A DNA stretch of 64,000 nucleotides from Minicystis rosea (GTDB lineage: Bacteria; Myxococcota_A; Polyangia; Polyangiales; Polyangiaceae). Positions 1 to 8,866 of this stretch are shown piece by piece. A model generated the notes under the pieces. That model was not told the origin of the DNA. It did no database searches and worked only from the letters and a program-made list of their open reading frames with translations. Where the stretch lies: the NCBI GenBank assembly GCA_001931535.1, contig CP016211.1:310001-374000 (forward strand), in the 5' to 3' direction. A program made the position numbers and the translations under genes. The first letter of the stretch is position 1; each line of letters starts with the position of its first letter.

Positions 1-27
1 CGGGGGCCGTTGATAGCCTCGCTCGCC

Positions 28-3000
28 ATGATGCGGCTCCACTCCGTGCTCGGCTCCGCGTTCGTCCTCGTCCTGGCCGCGTGCGGCGGCGCGCCCGAGG
101 TGACACCGCCGCCCGTGGTGCCGCCGCCGTCGATCGCAACGACGTTGCAAGTGGCCGCGACGCCGGCAGGCGGGGCCGTCGGCGAGCTGCCTCCCAAGGT
201 GCGGCTGGCCAAGCCCGACGGGCATCTCGCGACGGTCGCCTGCTTGTCGTTCTCACCCGATGGACGGCACCTCGTGACGGGATCGGACGATCGCGCGCTC
301 TTGGTCTGGGATCTCGCGCGCGGCGAGATCGTGCAGCGCCTCGAGGGACACCCGGCCTACATCTCGCGGTGCAGCTACTTGCCCGATGGTCGTCGCATCG
401 TGAGCGGCGGCGCGTGGGGCGAGGTCGTGCTGTGGGACGCGCTCGAAGGCGAGATCCTGACGCGCCTCCGCGGGCTCGGGATCGCGGACGACATCACCTC
501 GCTCGCGGTGCGCCCCGATGGTCGCGAGATCTTGATCGGCGCGTACACGGGCAAGCTCATGGCGTGGGACGTGAAGCAGCTCGGCACGGGCAACGAAGAC
601 GTCGAGCTCGGCCGCGATCGCAATGGGCGCGCGCTCGTCGCGGGCTACCTCGATGGGCAGCGCCGCTTCGGCGGCAGCGGCGCGAGCCTTCGCATCGACG
701 GCGTGGAGGCTTCCTATCCACTGCCGTTCAGCGCCGTCGGCGCCGCCCCGCTCCCGGGCGGGAGGCTCGTCACCGCGGGCGGAACCGGGGTGTACGTGTC
801 GATGCCGTTCGAGGTCCCGCGTCTGATCGGCAAGCACCAAGGCAACGTCGAGGCGGTCGCCGCGAGCGGCTCGCGCGAGATCGCGGTCGCCGTCGATCGC
901 TACGGTCTCGCGCGCGTGTGGGGCGTCGAAGATGGAACGGCGCGCTGCGATTTGAAGCATGGATCCGCGCTGCGCGCGGTGGCGCTCGACGCCTCGGGCG
1001 CGCACTTCGCCGTCGGCGCCGAGGACGGCGTCATCCTCGTCGCGCGCACCTCCGATTGCATCGTGCTTCATCGCTTCGCGTCGCCGCGCGCGCGCATCCG
1101 TGCCGTCGCGGCCGGTGGAGCGGTCGTGCTCGGCGACGGCGCGGGCCACGTGAGCACATGGTCGATCGGCGACTGGCGCGGGCTCGGGAGCACGCAGGCG
1201 CACATCGGCGAGGTCACCGCGCTCGCCCTCCTGCCGGATGGCCGGTGGATCTCGGGAGGCCTCGATTCCGCGGTGATCGCCGGGCCCTCCTCGCCGCAGC
1301 GCAAGCTCGCGCAGCTCTCGTGGTTCCCGTGGCGCGTACAGCCGAAGCTCGACGAGCGCGCAGTGCTCGTCGTCGACGAGAGCGGGCGCATCGTCGCGGT
1401 GCCCCTCGACGGATCCGCGTCGACGGACCTCGCGAAGAACGACGGCGGCCTCTACACGATCGCGCTGCGGCCCGGAAAGCGCGAGGCCATCTTCGGCGGC
1501 CGATCGCGGGTGCTCTACAAGCTCACCGGCCCGGCGTTCGGCGGTGCGCGCGCCATCGAGTGGCTGCGCCCCGGGCACTCGATCACGGCGTTGGCCTACA
1601 GCCCCGACGGCCGCTTCACGGTGGAAGGGAGCAACCGCGGCGACATCGTGGTGCGCGACGCCGACACGGGCGCGAGCGCGCGTCCACCGGCGCAGGTCCG
1701 CACGCAGGTCAACGGCCTCGTCGTGACCTCCGATCACGTGTGGGCCGGGAGCCTCGGCGGCGAGCTCTTCCAACTCCCGCTGCAAGGTGACTTCTCGCCG
1801 ACGCTCGCGTTGCCGGAGGGATCGGGCATGTACGATCTCGCGCGCACCGCCGATGGTCGCTACCTCGTTGCGGCGCTCGACAACGGCGCCGCCGTTCACG
1901 AGCTTCCGAGCGGCCGGCGCGTCGCTTCGTTGATCCCGCTGCGCGATGGAAGCTGGGCCTCGATCCAAGCCGATCGTCGCTTCGTCGCGTCCGGCGGCGC
2001 CGCGCTCGGCCTGCGCGTGGAGGATCCCGAGAGCCGGCGCGTGGCCACGCTCGGCAACCTCTCCGCGCCCGTCTCGATCGGCGCGATCTCGACGGAGCGG
2101 CTCGCGGCTGGTCCAGCGCGCGTGCGCGCAGCGGTCTTCTCGCGCAGCGGTCCGCCGCGCGTGCGGCTCGATGGTCGTTGGCCCATCGCCATCACGCCGA
2201 GCCCTTCGAGCCTGCCTGCTTACGAGGTCGAGCTCCTCTTGGCCGATCCCACGGCCGGCGAGCACACGCTCGAAGTTCTTCCGCCCGAGGGCGCGCCCGC
2301 GCGACAAGCGTTCCGCGCGCCGCCCGCGGTCGGCGTCGGCAGCGCGCGCGCGCTGTTGATTGGCAACCAGCGTTATGCGCACGAGAAGCCGCCTGCCGGT
2401 GTTGCCGACGATGCGCGGGCGCTCGCCGATGCGCTCCGTCGCGAGGACGGATGGCAGCTCGCGAACCTCAAGCCCGAGCTCGATTTGAAGGGCGCGGAGA
2501 TGGAGGGCGCCGTCGCGGCCTTCTTCCGCGACGCCGCGCCGGGCGAGACGCTGCTCTTCCATTTCGCCGGCCTCGGCCTCGTCGAGCACGGCGAGAGCTA
2601 TCTCCTGCCCGTCGATCACGATCGCGCAATCGCGTCGTCGCGCCTCTCGCTCTCTTCGCTGTGGAGCTTCATCGAGCGCTCACCCGCGGCGCAGATCGTC
2701 GTCGTCCTCGATGCTTGCCGCGACGGTGCCTTCAAGATCCCGGCCGCGATCGAGAAGTTGGCAGAGTCGAAGCGCACGCTCTTCCTCACGTGCGGCGCGT
2801 CTTCGGCCCAGCAGGGATCGCTCACGCGCACCCTGCTCGATGCCATGCGGGATCCGGCGCGCATCGACGCGCGCCTCGGCGCCGTCACCATGCGCACGGC
2901 CTTCGTTCATGCGGCGGGCGCCGCGCCGCTCTTGCGATCCGGCCTCTTCGGCGATCACGCTCTCGAGGACGTCATCCTCGCGTCCCCGCGTGATCCCGCG

Positions 3001-3408
3001 AGCCGCACGCAAGCCGTCGCCGTCGCGCCGGCCGGCGCCGCGATGGCCGCCGCGCTCGCCGATGTCGACGCCACGTTGGAGACGCGCGCCGGCGGCGAAG
3101 CGGGGGCGTTCTTCGTGCGCGCGCGCTTCGCCGAGGACGCCGAGTCGCTGCGCTTCACGCTGCTCAAGCTGGCGGGCAACGAGACGAAGCCGGCGCTCCA
3201 GATGCTCGCGCCCGGCGGCGCGCGCTACCGCAAGGGACAGCGCATCACGCTGCGGGTCCCGCTGCGCGACGCGCTGCCTTCGGGCTGCTATCGGGCCGAG
3301 CTGGAGTCGTGCGCGAAGGACGCGGCTTGCGGCGCCGGCCCAGCGGTGCGCTTCGAGCTGCGCTTGCCCGATGGTGGGAAATGCGGCGCGCGCGTCGCGG
3401 CCCCGTGA
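28..3408 (+). CDS. WD40-repeat lipoprotein with C-terminal caspase-like domain lacking the catalytic His
   Basis: About 1126 residues. The N-terminus is a lipoprotein signal: a hydrophobic stretch ending in LVLAAC, so the mature protein should be membrane-anchored outside the cytoplasm. In-frame TTG (10) and ATG (28, 31) starts exist; ATG 28 puts the signal peptide at the N-terminus. Residues about 60-180 carry clear WD40 units (SFSPDGRHLVTGSDDRALL, VWDL), with more degenerate blades to about 650. A peptidase C14 (caspase-like) domain starts near residue 772 at ARALLIGNQRY. The Cys motif VVVLDACRDG is intact (C897), but the usual GHG His motif reads FHFAGLG, with Leu849 where the His should be. 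A Cys-containing C-terminal domain of unknown role follows. WD40-caspase fusions are common in myxobacteria; here the fold is clear but proteolysis is doubtful. It converges on ftsH, with 7 bases between the stop codons. Confidence 0.88.
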   Translation: MMRLHSVLGSAFVLVLAACGGAPEVTPPPVVPPPSIATTLQVAATPAGGAVGELPPKVRLAKPDGHLATVACLSFSPDGRHLVTGSDDRALLVWDLARGEIVQRLEGHPAYISRCSYLPDGRRIVSGGAWGEVVLWDALEGEILTRLRGLGIADDITSLAVRPDGREILIGAYTGKLMAWDVKQLGTGNEDVELGRDRNGRALVAGYLDGQRRFGGSGASLRIDGVEASYPLPFSAVGAAPLPGGRLVTAGGTGVYVSMPFEVPRLIGKHQGNVEAVAASGSREIAVAVDRYGLARVWGVEDGTARCDLKHGSALRAVALDASGAHFAVGAEDGVILVARTSDCIVLHRFASPRARIRAVAAGGAVVLGDGAGHVSTWSIGDWRGLGSTQAHIGEVTALALLPDGRWISGGLDSAVIAGPSSPQRKLAQLSWFPWRVQPKLDERAVLVVDESGRIVAVPLDGSASTDLAKNDGGLYTIALRPGKREAIFGGRSRVLYKLTGPAFGGARAIEWLRPGHSITALAYSPDGRFTVEGSNRGDIVVRDADTGASARPPAQVRTQVNGLVVTSDHVWAGSLGGELFQLPLQGDFSPTLALPEGSGMYDLARTADGRYLVAALDNGAAVHELPSGRRVASLIPLRDGSWASIQADRRFVASGGAALGLRVEDPESRRVATLGNLSAPVSIGAISTERLAAGPARVRAAVFSRSGPPRVRLDGRWPIAITPSPSSLPAYEVELLLADPTAGEHTLEVLPPEGAPARQAFRAPPAVGVGSARALLIGNQRYAHEKPPAGVADDARALADALRREDGWQLANLKPELDLKGAEMEGAVAAFFRDAAPGETLLFHFAGLGLVEHGESYLLPVDHDRAIASSRLSLSSLWSFIERSPAAQIVVVLDACRDGAFKIPAAIEKLAESKRTLFLTCGASSAQQGSLTRTLLDAMRDPARIDARLGAVTMRTAFVHAAGAAPLLRSGLFGDHALEDVILASPRDPASRTQAVAVAPAGAAMAAALADVDATLETRAGGEAGAFFVRARFAEDAESLRFTLLKLAGNETKPALQMLAPGGARYRKGQRITLRVPLRDALPSGCYRAELESCAKDAACGAGPAVRFELRLPDGGKCGARVAAP

Positions 3409-3415
3409 CCTGCGC

Positions 3416-5230
3416 TCACGCGCGCGCCGGAACCGCCGCGACCTCGAGCTCCTCGCGGAGATCTTCGCCCGTCATCGTCTCCACTTCGAGCAGGCGCTGC
3501 GCGATCCGCTCCAGCGCCGCGCGGTTCTCGGCCACGAGCGCCCGCGTCCGCGCGAGCGCCTCCGCCAGGATCCGCGCCACCTCGGCGTCGACGGCGCGCG
3601 CCGTCTCTTCGCTGTACTCGGGCGCAGAAGGCCAGCGATCGCCGCCCATCCCGCGCTTCGGCTCGAAGGTCACGACGCCCATCGTCTCGCTCATCCCGAG
3701 CTCGCGCACCATGCGCCGCGCGAGCTCGGTCGCGTTGAGCAGGTCGTCCTGCGCTCCCGTCGACACCTCGCCGACCACCGTCTCTTCGGCCACGCGCCCG
3801 CCGAGCAGCACCACCAGCCGATCGAGGATCTCCTGGCGGCTCAAGAGATAACGATCCTCGACCGGTGCCTGGATCGTGTAGCCGAGCGCGCCCGGGCCGC
3901 GCGGCACGATCGAGATCTTGCGCACCGGATCCTGTGAAGGCAGGAGCGCGCCGCAGAGCGCGTGCCCGGCCTCGTGGTAGGCGACCACCATCCGCTCGCG
4001 CGGGAGCAGGCGCCGCGCGCGCCGCGGCAGGCCCGCGACCGCGCGCTCCAGCGCCTCGTCGAGATCGCGCTGCTCCACCGCATCGCCGCGGCGCCGCGCC
4101 GCCAAGAGCGCAGCCTCGTTCATGAGGTTCGCGAGATCGGCGCCCGCGAGGCCCACCGTCTGCCCCGCCACGCGCGACAGATCCACGCTCCCGCCGAGCC
4201 GCACGCGGCGCGCATGCACCTCGAGGATCGCGCGCCGCTCCGACATGTCGGGGCGATCGACGAACACCCGGCGATCGAAGCGCCCCGGCCGCAGCAACGC
4301 GGCGTCGAGGATCTCGGGCCGGTTGGTCGCGCCGATGACGATGAGACCCGACGTCGAGTCGAAGCCATCCATCTCGGTGAGGAGCTGGTTCAGCGTCTGC
4401 TCGCGCTCATCGTTGCCGCCGAAGCTCCCGCCCACGCCGCGCGCTTTGCCCACGGCGTCGAGCTCGTCGATGAACAGGATGCTCGCCGGTCGCTCGCGCG
4501 CCTGCGCGAACAGATCGCGCACCCGCGCCGCGCCCACGCCCACGAACATCTCCACGAACTCCGACCCGCAGATGCTGAAGAACGGCACGCCGGCCTCGCC
4601 CGCGACGGCCTTGGCCAAGAGCGTCTTTCCGGTGCCCGGCGGCCCGACGAGCAGCACGCCGCGCGGCACCCGCGCGCCGAGGCGGCGGAACCGATCCGGA
4701 GAGCGAAGGAACTCGACCACTTCGCAGAGCTCGGCCTTCGCTTCTTCGCTGCCGGCCACGTCGCCGAACGTCACCGGCGCTCCCTTGTCGACGTAGAGCC
4801 GCGCCTTGTTCTTCCCGAAGGACAGCGCCGGATTCGTGATCGTCGGCGTGCCTCCTTTGCGCGTCGACAGCACGAGGATGATGATCGTGGCCCCGATCGG
4901 CAGGAGCCACAGCAGCGACGGCCCGATCAACGTGTGCTCCTCGGTCATCAAGGTGTAGGGAACGCTGTGCTCGTCGAGGCGGGCGAGCAGATCGCGCTCA
5001 CCTTCCTTGATCCGCCCCGTGCGGTAGGTGTGCTTCGCGCCGCTGACCGGATCGGGCGTCGTCTTCGCGACGTAGCTGTCGCCGCGGATCTCGACGTCCG
5101 AGAGCTGTCCTTTCTCCGCCAGCTCGCGGAATCGCGCATACGGGATCCGATCGTCGCCCGTGGTCCGGATCGACTGGAAGATCAGCGCCGTGCCGAAGAT
5201 GACGAGGAGATAGATCCACAAAGATCGCAT
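3416..5230 (-). CDS. ftsH: ATP-dependent zinc metalloprotease FtsH
   Basis: 604 residues, close to the family's 600-650. It is a membrane-anchored AAA+ protease that extracts and degrades membrane and some soluble proteins. Two transmembrane segments (about 4-22 and 106-122) flank a short periplasmic domain. Walker A GPPGTGKT is at 196-203, the pore loop FVGV at 229-232, Walker B ILFIDE at 251-256, the arginine-finger region LLRPGRFDR near 312-320, and the zinc site HEAGH at 419-423 with a later Asp pair (TGAQDDL) supplying the third ligand. All catalytic residues are present. The gene stands alone on the minus strand; myxobacteria often have several FtsH copies, so this may not be the only one. 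Confidence 0.96.
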   Translation of the reverse strand: MRSLWIYLLVIFGTALIFQSIRTTGDDRIPYARFRELAEKGQLSDVEIRGDSYVAKTTPDPVSGAKHTYRTGRIKEGERDLLARLDEHSVPYTLMTEEHTLIGPSLLWLLPIGATIIILVLSTRKGGTPTITNPALSFGKNKARLYVDKGAPVTFGDVAGSEEAKAELCEVVEFLRSPDRFRRLGARVPRGVLLVGPPGTGKTLLAKAVAGEAGVPFFSICGSEFVEMFVGVGAARVRDLFAQARERPASILFIDELDAVGKARGVGGSFGGNDEREQTLNQLLTEMDGFDSTSGLIVIGATNRPEILDAALLRPGRFDRRVFVDRPDMSERRAILEVHARRVRLGGSVDLSRVAGQTVGLAGADLANLMNEAALLAARRRGDAVEQRDLDEALERAVAGLPRRARRLLPRERMVVAYHEAGHALCGALLPSQDPVRKISIVPRGPGALGYTIQAPVEDRYLLSRQEILDRLVVLLGGRVAEETVVGEVSTGAQDDLLNATELARRMVRELGMSETMGVVTFEPKRGMGGDRWPSAPEYSEETARAVDAEVARILAEALARTRALVAENRAALERIAQRLLEVETMTGEDLREELEVAAVPARA

Positions 5231-5537
5231 TCCGACGTCCTGCTGCGCGGACCGTGCGCCGCGGATCCCGGACGCAGAAGCCGGGAGCCGCCTCGCGGCG
5301 TCCTGCGTACGGGGGTTGGCCTCGTTCCGACTGAACCGTCCACTCGGGGATCACCGGTGCTGCGTGCCGAAGCGAGCAGTACCGGCGCGCACAGGCTCGT
5401 GCCGGCGGCACGATCCCCACGCGCTCCATCGCCGGCGAGGAGGTGCACGGACCCTGCCAAAACCTTCCGTGCACATCGGATGCGCAGCGGACGGGGCAAC
5501 TGGACAAGCGCGACCAATTCGATGCAGCCTCTCCCGC
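5231..5537. other. Divergent intergenic region, no gene seen
   Basis: 307 bases between the divergent ftsH (minus) and the lipoprotein gene at 5538 (plus). It should contain both promoters, but no convincing -35/-10 pair or operator could be picked out by eye. Open frames crossing it lack a plausible start or protein-like composition. Confidence 0.4.
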
Positions 5538-6062
5538 ATGCTCCGTCTCCTCGTACCGGCCTTCCTCGCCGCGATCTCCGGCCTCGTCTGCTTCGCCTGC
5601 TCGCCGTCCCAGCCGCCCGAGACGCCGGAGAGCCTTGCCGGCAGCGCCGCGCCCTCCGCCGAGCCCGCGCCCTCCGCCACCGCAGCGCCGGGCGCTCTCG
5701 TGAAGGGCAGCGAAGCCGAGCAGAAGGGCCAGAGCCTCGAGAGCTACGAGCTCACGCCCTCCGACTGCGACGCGCTCGGCCGCCAGTACGGCGCGGTCGC
5801 GCGCGCCGATCAGATGGCCGCCCTCAGCCCCAAGCTCAGCGAGAAGCAGCGCACCGCGACCGCGGCTCAGATCGACAAGGTCGTGGGCAAGCTCGAGGAG
5901 AGCTGGATCGCGGGCTGCCATGCGAACCTCGTCAACAAGGCAGTCGATCACGGCGTCATCAAGTGCGCGCTCGCGTCCAAGACCGTGAAGCAGTTCGACA
6001 TCTGCCTCAACGGCGAGGGCGGCACCCCGCAGCCGGCCGGCAAGCCCGACAAGAAGAAGTAG
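5538..6062 (+). CDS. Putative lipoprotein, unknown function
   Basis: 174 residues. The start at ATG 5538 puts a signal peptide first: MLRLLVPAFLAAISGLVCFAC, with the Cys as probable lipid site, although the box (CFAC) is imperfect. An Ala/Pro/Ser/Glu-rich linker (about 22-55) precedes a small helical domain with four Cys residues (TPSDCDALGR, GCHANL, IKCAL, DICL), which could form two disulfides. The tail is Lys-rich. No family is recognised. Its frame extends upstream to 5316, but that part is Arg-rich and unlike coding sequence. Confidence 0.72.
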   Translation: MLRLLVPAFLAAISGLVCFACSPSQPPETPESLAGSAAPSAEPAPSATAAPGALVKGSEAEQKGQSLESYELTPSDCDALGRQYGAVARADQMAALSPKLSEKQRTATAAQIDKVVGKLEESWIAGCHANLVNKAVDHGVIKCALASKTVKQFDICLNGEGGTPQPAGKPDKKK

Positions 6063-6185
6063 CCCGCCTGTGCGCGGTGGCCTCGCGCTCGGTCGGATGA
6101 GCATTGCGGAGGCACCGCGCCGTCGCCTCGGCGATGCGTCGTTCGTGCTCACGGGAGCGCGTGACGTCGTCCGGCGCCGCCGTGT

Positions 6186-6461
6186 ATGCTGGTCGTGATG
6201 CACCCGCTCCTCGACGACCCGTTCATCGCGGCGCAGATCGAGGCCGCCGTGGCTCCGTACGTCGGGCGCCTCTCCGCGGGCGAGGTCGCGTGGATGCGCG
6301 AGCAGCTCGCCGAGACGCTCGCCTCCGACGAGCGGGCCGCGCGTCTCCTCCGGCGCGCGCGTCCGGTCACCGTCGAAGAGAGCGGCGAGGTGCGTCGCGA
6401 CGGCGCCGCCACCGTGACGCCGATTCAAGCCGTGAAGGGCAAGGCAGGCCAGCGCGGATGA
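6186..6461 (+). CDS. Small protein coupled to the downstream sigma factor
   Basis: 91 residues, of a family I do not recognise. The start is ATG 6186 or ATG 6198 (MHPLLDDPF). It is predicted mostly helical with many Ala/Glu/Arg residues, and has no membrane segment and no Cys. The stop codon overlaps the sigma-factor start in an ATGA arrangement at 6458-6461, so the two are very likely translationally coupled. That placement would fit a sigma-associated protein such as an antagonist, but nothing in the sequence proves it. Confidence 0.65.
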   Translation: MLVVMHPLLDDPFIAAQIEAAVAPYVGRLSAGEVAWMREQLAETLASDERAARLLRRARPVTVEESGEVRRDGAATVTPIQAVKGKAGQRG

Positions 6462-7150
6462 GGCTCGCGGATCGCGATCTCGTCCGCCAGGGGCTCCCCG
6501 TGGTGCAGTCGGTGGCGCGCCGCATCGCGCGTCGCCTCGGCGGCACCGTGCAGATCGACGATCTCCTCGGCATCGGCCACGTCGCCCTCATCGAGGCCGC
6601 GCGATCCTACGATCCCGCGCGCGCCACCTTCGTCGCGTACGCTGCTTCGAAGCTCAAATGGGCCATGCTCGACGGCCTCCGTCGCGAGACCCACGGCCGC
6701 TCCGTGAAGAGCGCGCGTCTCCTCGCCGTCATCGCCTCCGAGCGCTACGGCGAACGCGCCGAGCCCGATCGCGACGAGCCCACCACCGTCGAAGAAGATC
6801 AGGCTTCTCTCAAGGCCTTCTTGAACGGTCAAGCCGCCGCGCTCGCCCTCGGCCTCACGGCCGGCCTGCCCGATCCCGATCTCTTCGTCCCCCGCGCCGA
6901 GAGCCCCGAGGAGCAGCTCTCCCGCGCCCAGATCGTGCACGCCGCCCGCGCTGCCATCGCCGCGTTGCCCGATCGCGAGCGCGCCCTCATCGAGCGTCAC
7001 TACTTCGGCGGCGAGGCCTTCGACGTCATCGCGCGCGATCTCGGCGTCAGCAAGAGCTGGGCGAGCCGCCTCCACGATCGCGCCATCGATCTGCTGAACC
7101 TCGCGCTCCGCGATCCCAGCGACGTCGAGCCCGAAGCCCTCGAGACCTGA
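6458..7150 (+). CDS. RNA polymerase sigma-70 family factor (FliA/SigB/WhiG-like)
   Basis: 230 residues. Region 2 is clear near residues 25-75 (QIDDLLGIGHVALIEAARSY, FVAYAASKLKWAMLDGLRRE), including the LIEAA core-binding helix and the -10 reading segment. Region 4 is at about 160-215 (ALPDRERALIERHYFGGEAF, LGVSKSWASRLHDRAIDLL), a helix-turn-helix for -35 recognition. A shorter, acidic middle takes the place of region 3. The size and motifs resemble alternative sigma factors of the FliA/SigB group more than ECF factors. The start ATG overlaps the stop of the preceding 91-residue gene. Its regulon cannot be inferred; the next gene is on the other strand. Confidence 0.87.
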   Translation: MRLADRDLVRQGLPVVQSVARRIARRLGGTVQIDDLLGIGHVALIEAARSYDPARATFVAYAASKLKWAMLDGLRRETHGRSVKSARLLAVIASERYGERAEPDRDEPTTVEEDQASLKAFLNGQAAALALGLTAGLPDPDLFVPRAESPEEQLSRAQIVHAARAAIAALPDRERALIERHYFGGEAFDVIARDLGVSKSWASRLHDRAIDLLNLALRDPSDVEPEALET

Positions 7151-7195
7151 CGCTCACTGCTCACGTCGCGCGTCGCGATCGCGTCGCGCGCCCGT

Positions 7196-7615
7196 TCACT
7201 GCCCGGTGCGCGCCTTCTCGTAGGCCGAGCGCTCTTGATCCGAGAGCGGCTCCACGCCGAGCACGCGATGATCGCGCGGGAGGAAGTCGACCGCGCGCAC
7301 CTCGAAGTGCGGCAGCACCACCGTCATCACGCCGCGCCAGCGCAGCTCGCGCGCTTCTTCGAAGGTCTTCGCCTTCGGATCGTAGGCGATGAGGTGATAG
7401 TTGTGCCCGACCGGCTCCGGGTAGTCGTCGACGTGAATGACCTTGTAGGTCCGGATACCGGGCTCCTTTTCCGCCGTCGTCACCGCGGCCACGACGGCGC
7501 CGGCGACGATGTCCTTGCCCTTCGGATCGGGCGGCGGAATCGGCTTGTTGCAGGCCGGGAGGAGCACGCTCGTCACCGCGAGCGCCATCATCGACAGAGT
7601 GGTCCGGAGCGCCAT
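7196..7615 (-). CDS. Putative lipoprotein, unknown function
   Basis: 139 residues. The start chosen at 7615 begins MALRTTLSMMALAVTSVLLPAC, a type II signal peptide with lipobox LPAC; the frame extends further upstream, but that part looks non-coding. The mature part has a Pro-rich linker (NKPIPPPDPKG), then a short alpha/beta-like domain (TYKVIHVDDYPEPVGHNYHL, LRWRGVMTVVLPHFEVRAVD). No family is recognised. It converges on the sigma-factor gene, 45 bases apart. Confidence 0.75.
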   Translation of the reverse strand: MALRTTLSMMALAVTSVLLPACNKPIPPPDPKGKDIVAGAVVAAVTTAEKEPGIRTYKVIHVDDYPEPVGHNYHLIAYDPKAKTFEEARELRWRGVMTVVLPHFEVRAVDFLPRDHRVLGVEPLSDQERSAYEKARTGQ

Positions 7616-7722
7616 CGCCGCGATTCGATAACATCCACGGCCCTCGGCGCAAGGGGCGCCTTCGCGCGCCCGAGGTTTCGCGGAGGCGTCCGGTCGTGGT
7701 AAGGCCGGCGCCGGAGGCAATC

Positions 7723-8487
7723 ATGCGACTCGAAGATGCAAAGTTCATCGTGACGGGCGGCGCGCAGGGCATGGGGCGTCACTTCGCCATCCGCATCGCG
7801 GAGGCGGGCGGCCAGGTCACCGCGGGCGACGTCAACGAAGCGGGGCTCGCGTCCCTCGTGGAGGAGGCCAAGTCGCTCAAGGGCAAGGTCCACGTCCGCA
7901 AGCTCAACGTCGCCGACGAGGCCGACGTCGCGAGCTTCGTCGACTTCGCGCACGGCGCCATGGACGGCCTCAACGGCGTCATCAACAACGCCGGCATCCT
8001 CCGCGACGGCCTCCTCGTGAAGCGCGACCGGGCCACGGGCGCCATCACCAAGCTCACGCGCGAGCAGTGGCAGGCCGTCATCGACGTGAACCTCACCGGC
8101 GCCACGCTCATGGTCCGCGACGTCGTCGCGAAGATGGCCGAGACGCAGCAGAAGGGCGTCGTCGTCAACATCAGCTCCGTCGCGCGTCACGGCAACCGCG
8201 GCCAGTCCAACTACAGCGCGGCCAAGAGCGCGCTCGCGACCAACACGAAGACGTGGGCCCTCGAGTTCGCGCCCTTCGGCATCCGCGTCGGCGCGGTCGC
8301 CCCGGGCATGATCGAGACCCCGATGACCCAGGGCATGAACCAGAAGGCGCGCGACGCGCTCGTCGCCGCCATCCCCGTCGGCCGCATCGGCCTCCCCGAG
8401 GACATCTGGGTCGCGGTCAAGTTCGTGATCGAGTGTGAGTACTTCAACGGCCGCACCATCGACGTCGACGGCGGCCTCAGCATGTAA
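7723..8487 (+). CDS. Short-chain dehydrogenase/reductase (FabG-like)
   Basis: 254 residues, typical of classical SDRs. The NAD(P) motif TGGAQGMG is at 11-18, NNAGI follows the fourth strand, and the catalytic Ser and YSAAK are present (NISSV, NYSAAKSAL), as is the PGMIETPM loop. The C-terminus GRTIDVDGGLSM is typical of FabG-like enzymes. ATG 7723 is preceded by GGAGG at 7713-7717, which fixes the start. The substrate is unknown; 3-oxoacyl or hydroxysteroid/alcohol oxidoreduction are family options. A degenerate second copy of its last 11 codons lies downstream. Confidence 0.92.
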   Translation: MRLEDAKFIVTGGAQGMGRHFAIRIAEAGGQVTAGDVNEAGLASLVEEAKSLKGKVHVRKLNVADEADVASFVDFAHGAMDGLNGVINNAGILRDGLLVKRDRATGAITKLTREQWQAVIDVNLTGATLMVRDVVAKMAETQQKGVVVNISSVARHGNRGQSNYSAAKSALATNTKTWALEFAPFGIRVGAVAPGMIETPMTQGMNQKARDALVAAIPVGRIGLPEDIWVAVKFVIECEYFNGRTIDVDGGLSM

Positions 8488-8822
8488 GCCACGAGGCGCG
8501 CGATCCTCGCCGCCATCCCATCGGCTTCCATCGCTGTCGCGGACAGCATGATCGCCGTCGCGCTCTGATCGAGCAGCGCTCCCTCCGACATCCCCATCGA
8601 CTTGCACGACGTCGCTACGACGCGCGCGTCACCGACGTCGCTCGCATCGAGCATCTCTCGATCCTCGTCGCGCTGCGATCGATCTCCTTCGACGCACCAT
8701 CGACGCGGACGGCGACCTGAGCATGTCGCTCCAAGCCCTGTCCTACTGGGCCTTCCTGTTTCCCGCCCCACGACTGCATCCTCTGCTCCTCGCGCCCTAT
8801 CCGAGTTGCCGGGGAGTTCTGC
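8488..8822. other. Intergenic region with degenerate SDR remnant
   Basis: No intact gene is seen between the SDR stop and the bfd promoter. The only recognisable content is the echo of the SDR 3' end at 8693-8725. Confidence 0.5.
8693..8725 (+). repeat. Degenerate copy of the 3' end of the upstream SDR gene
   Basis: These 33 bases match 8452-8484 (the last coding bases of the SDR) at 29 positions. Read in that frame they give RTIDADGDLSM against RTIDVDGGLSM in the intact gene, but with no stop codon after it. This fits a decayed tandem SDR copy; nothing further upstream in the gap aligns by eye. Confidence 0.6.
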
Positions 8823-8855
8823 TTGACGTGTTGAAGTTGAAAGCTATATTCAACA
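8823..8855 (+). promoter_or_regulatory. Promoter with overlapping inverted repeat ahead of bfd
   Basis: An AT-rich island in a GC-rich setting. -35 TTGACG (8823-8828), a 16-base spacer and -10 TATATT (8845-8850) approximate the sigma-70 consensus. TGTTGAA (8829-8835) and TTCAACA (8849-8855) form a perfect 7-bp inverted repeat across the spacer and -10; a second GTTGAA at 8836-8841 makes a direct repeat. This geometry suits a repressor site. Transcription would start about 8857, leaving a leader near 10 bases with no Shine-Dalgarno sequence. Confidence 0.65.
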
Positions 8856-8866
8856 ACAGTAACACC

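Noticed and set aside
253..2619. A 788-residue open frame on the minus strand opposite the WD40 gene
   Set aside because: It is a mirror of a high-GC gene: Arg/Ala/Glu/His-rich with no domain. The plus strand has WD40 and caspase motifs and a signal peptide.
8211..8771. Minus-strand 186-residue frame across the SDR end and the gap
   Set aside because: It lies largely antisense to the SDR active-site region and has no recognisable motif or ribosome-binding site.
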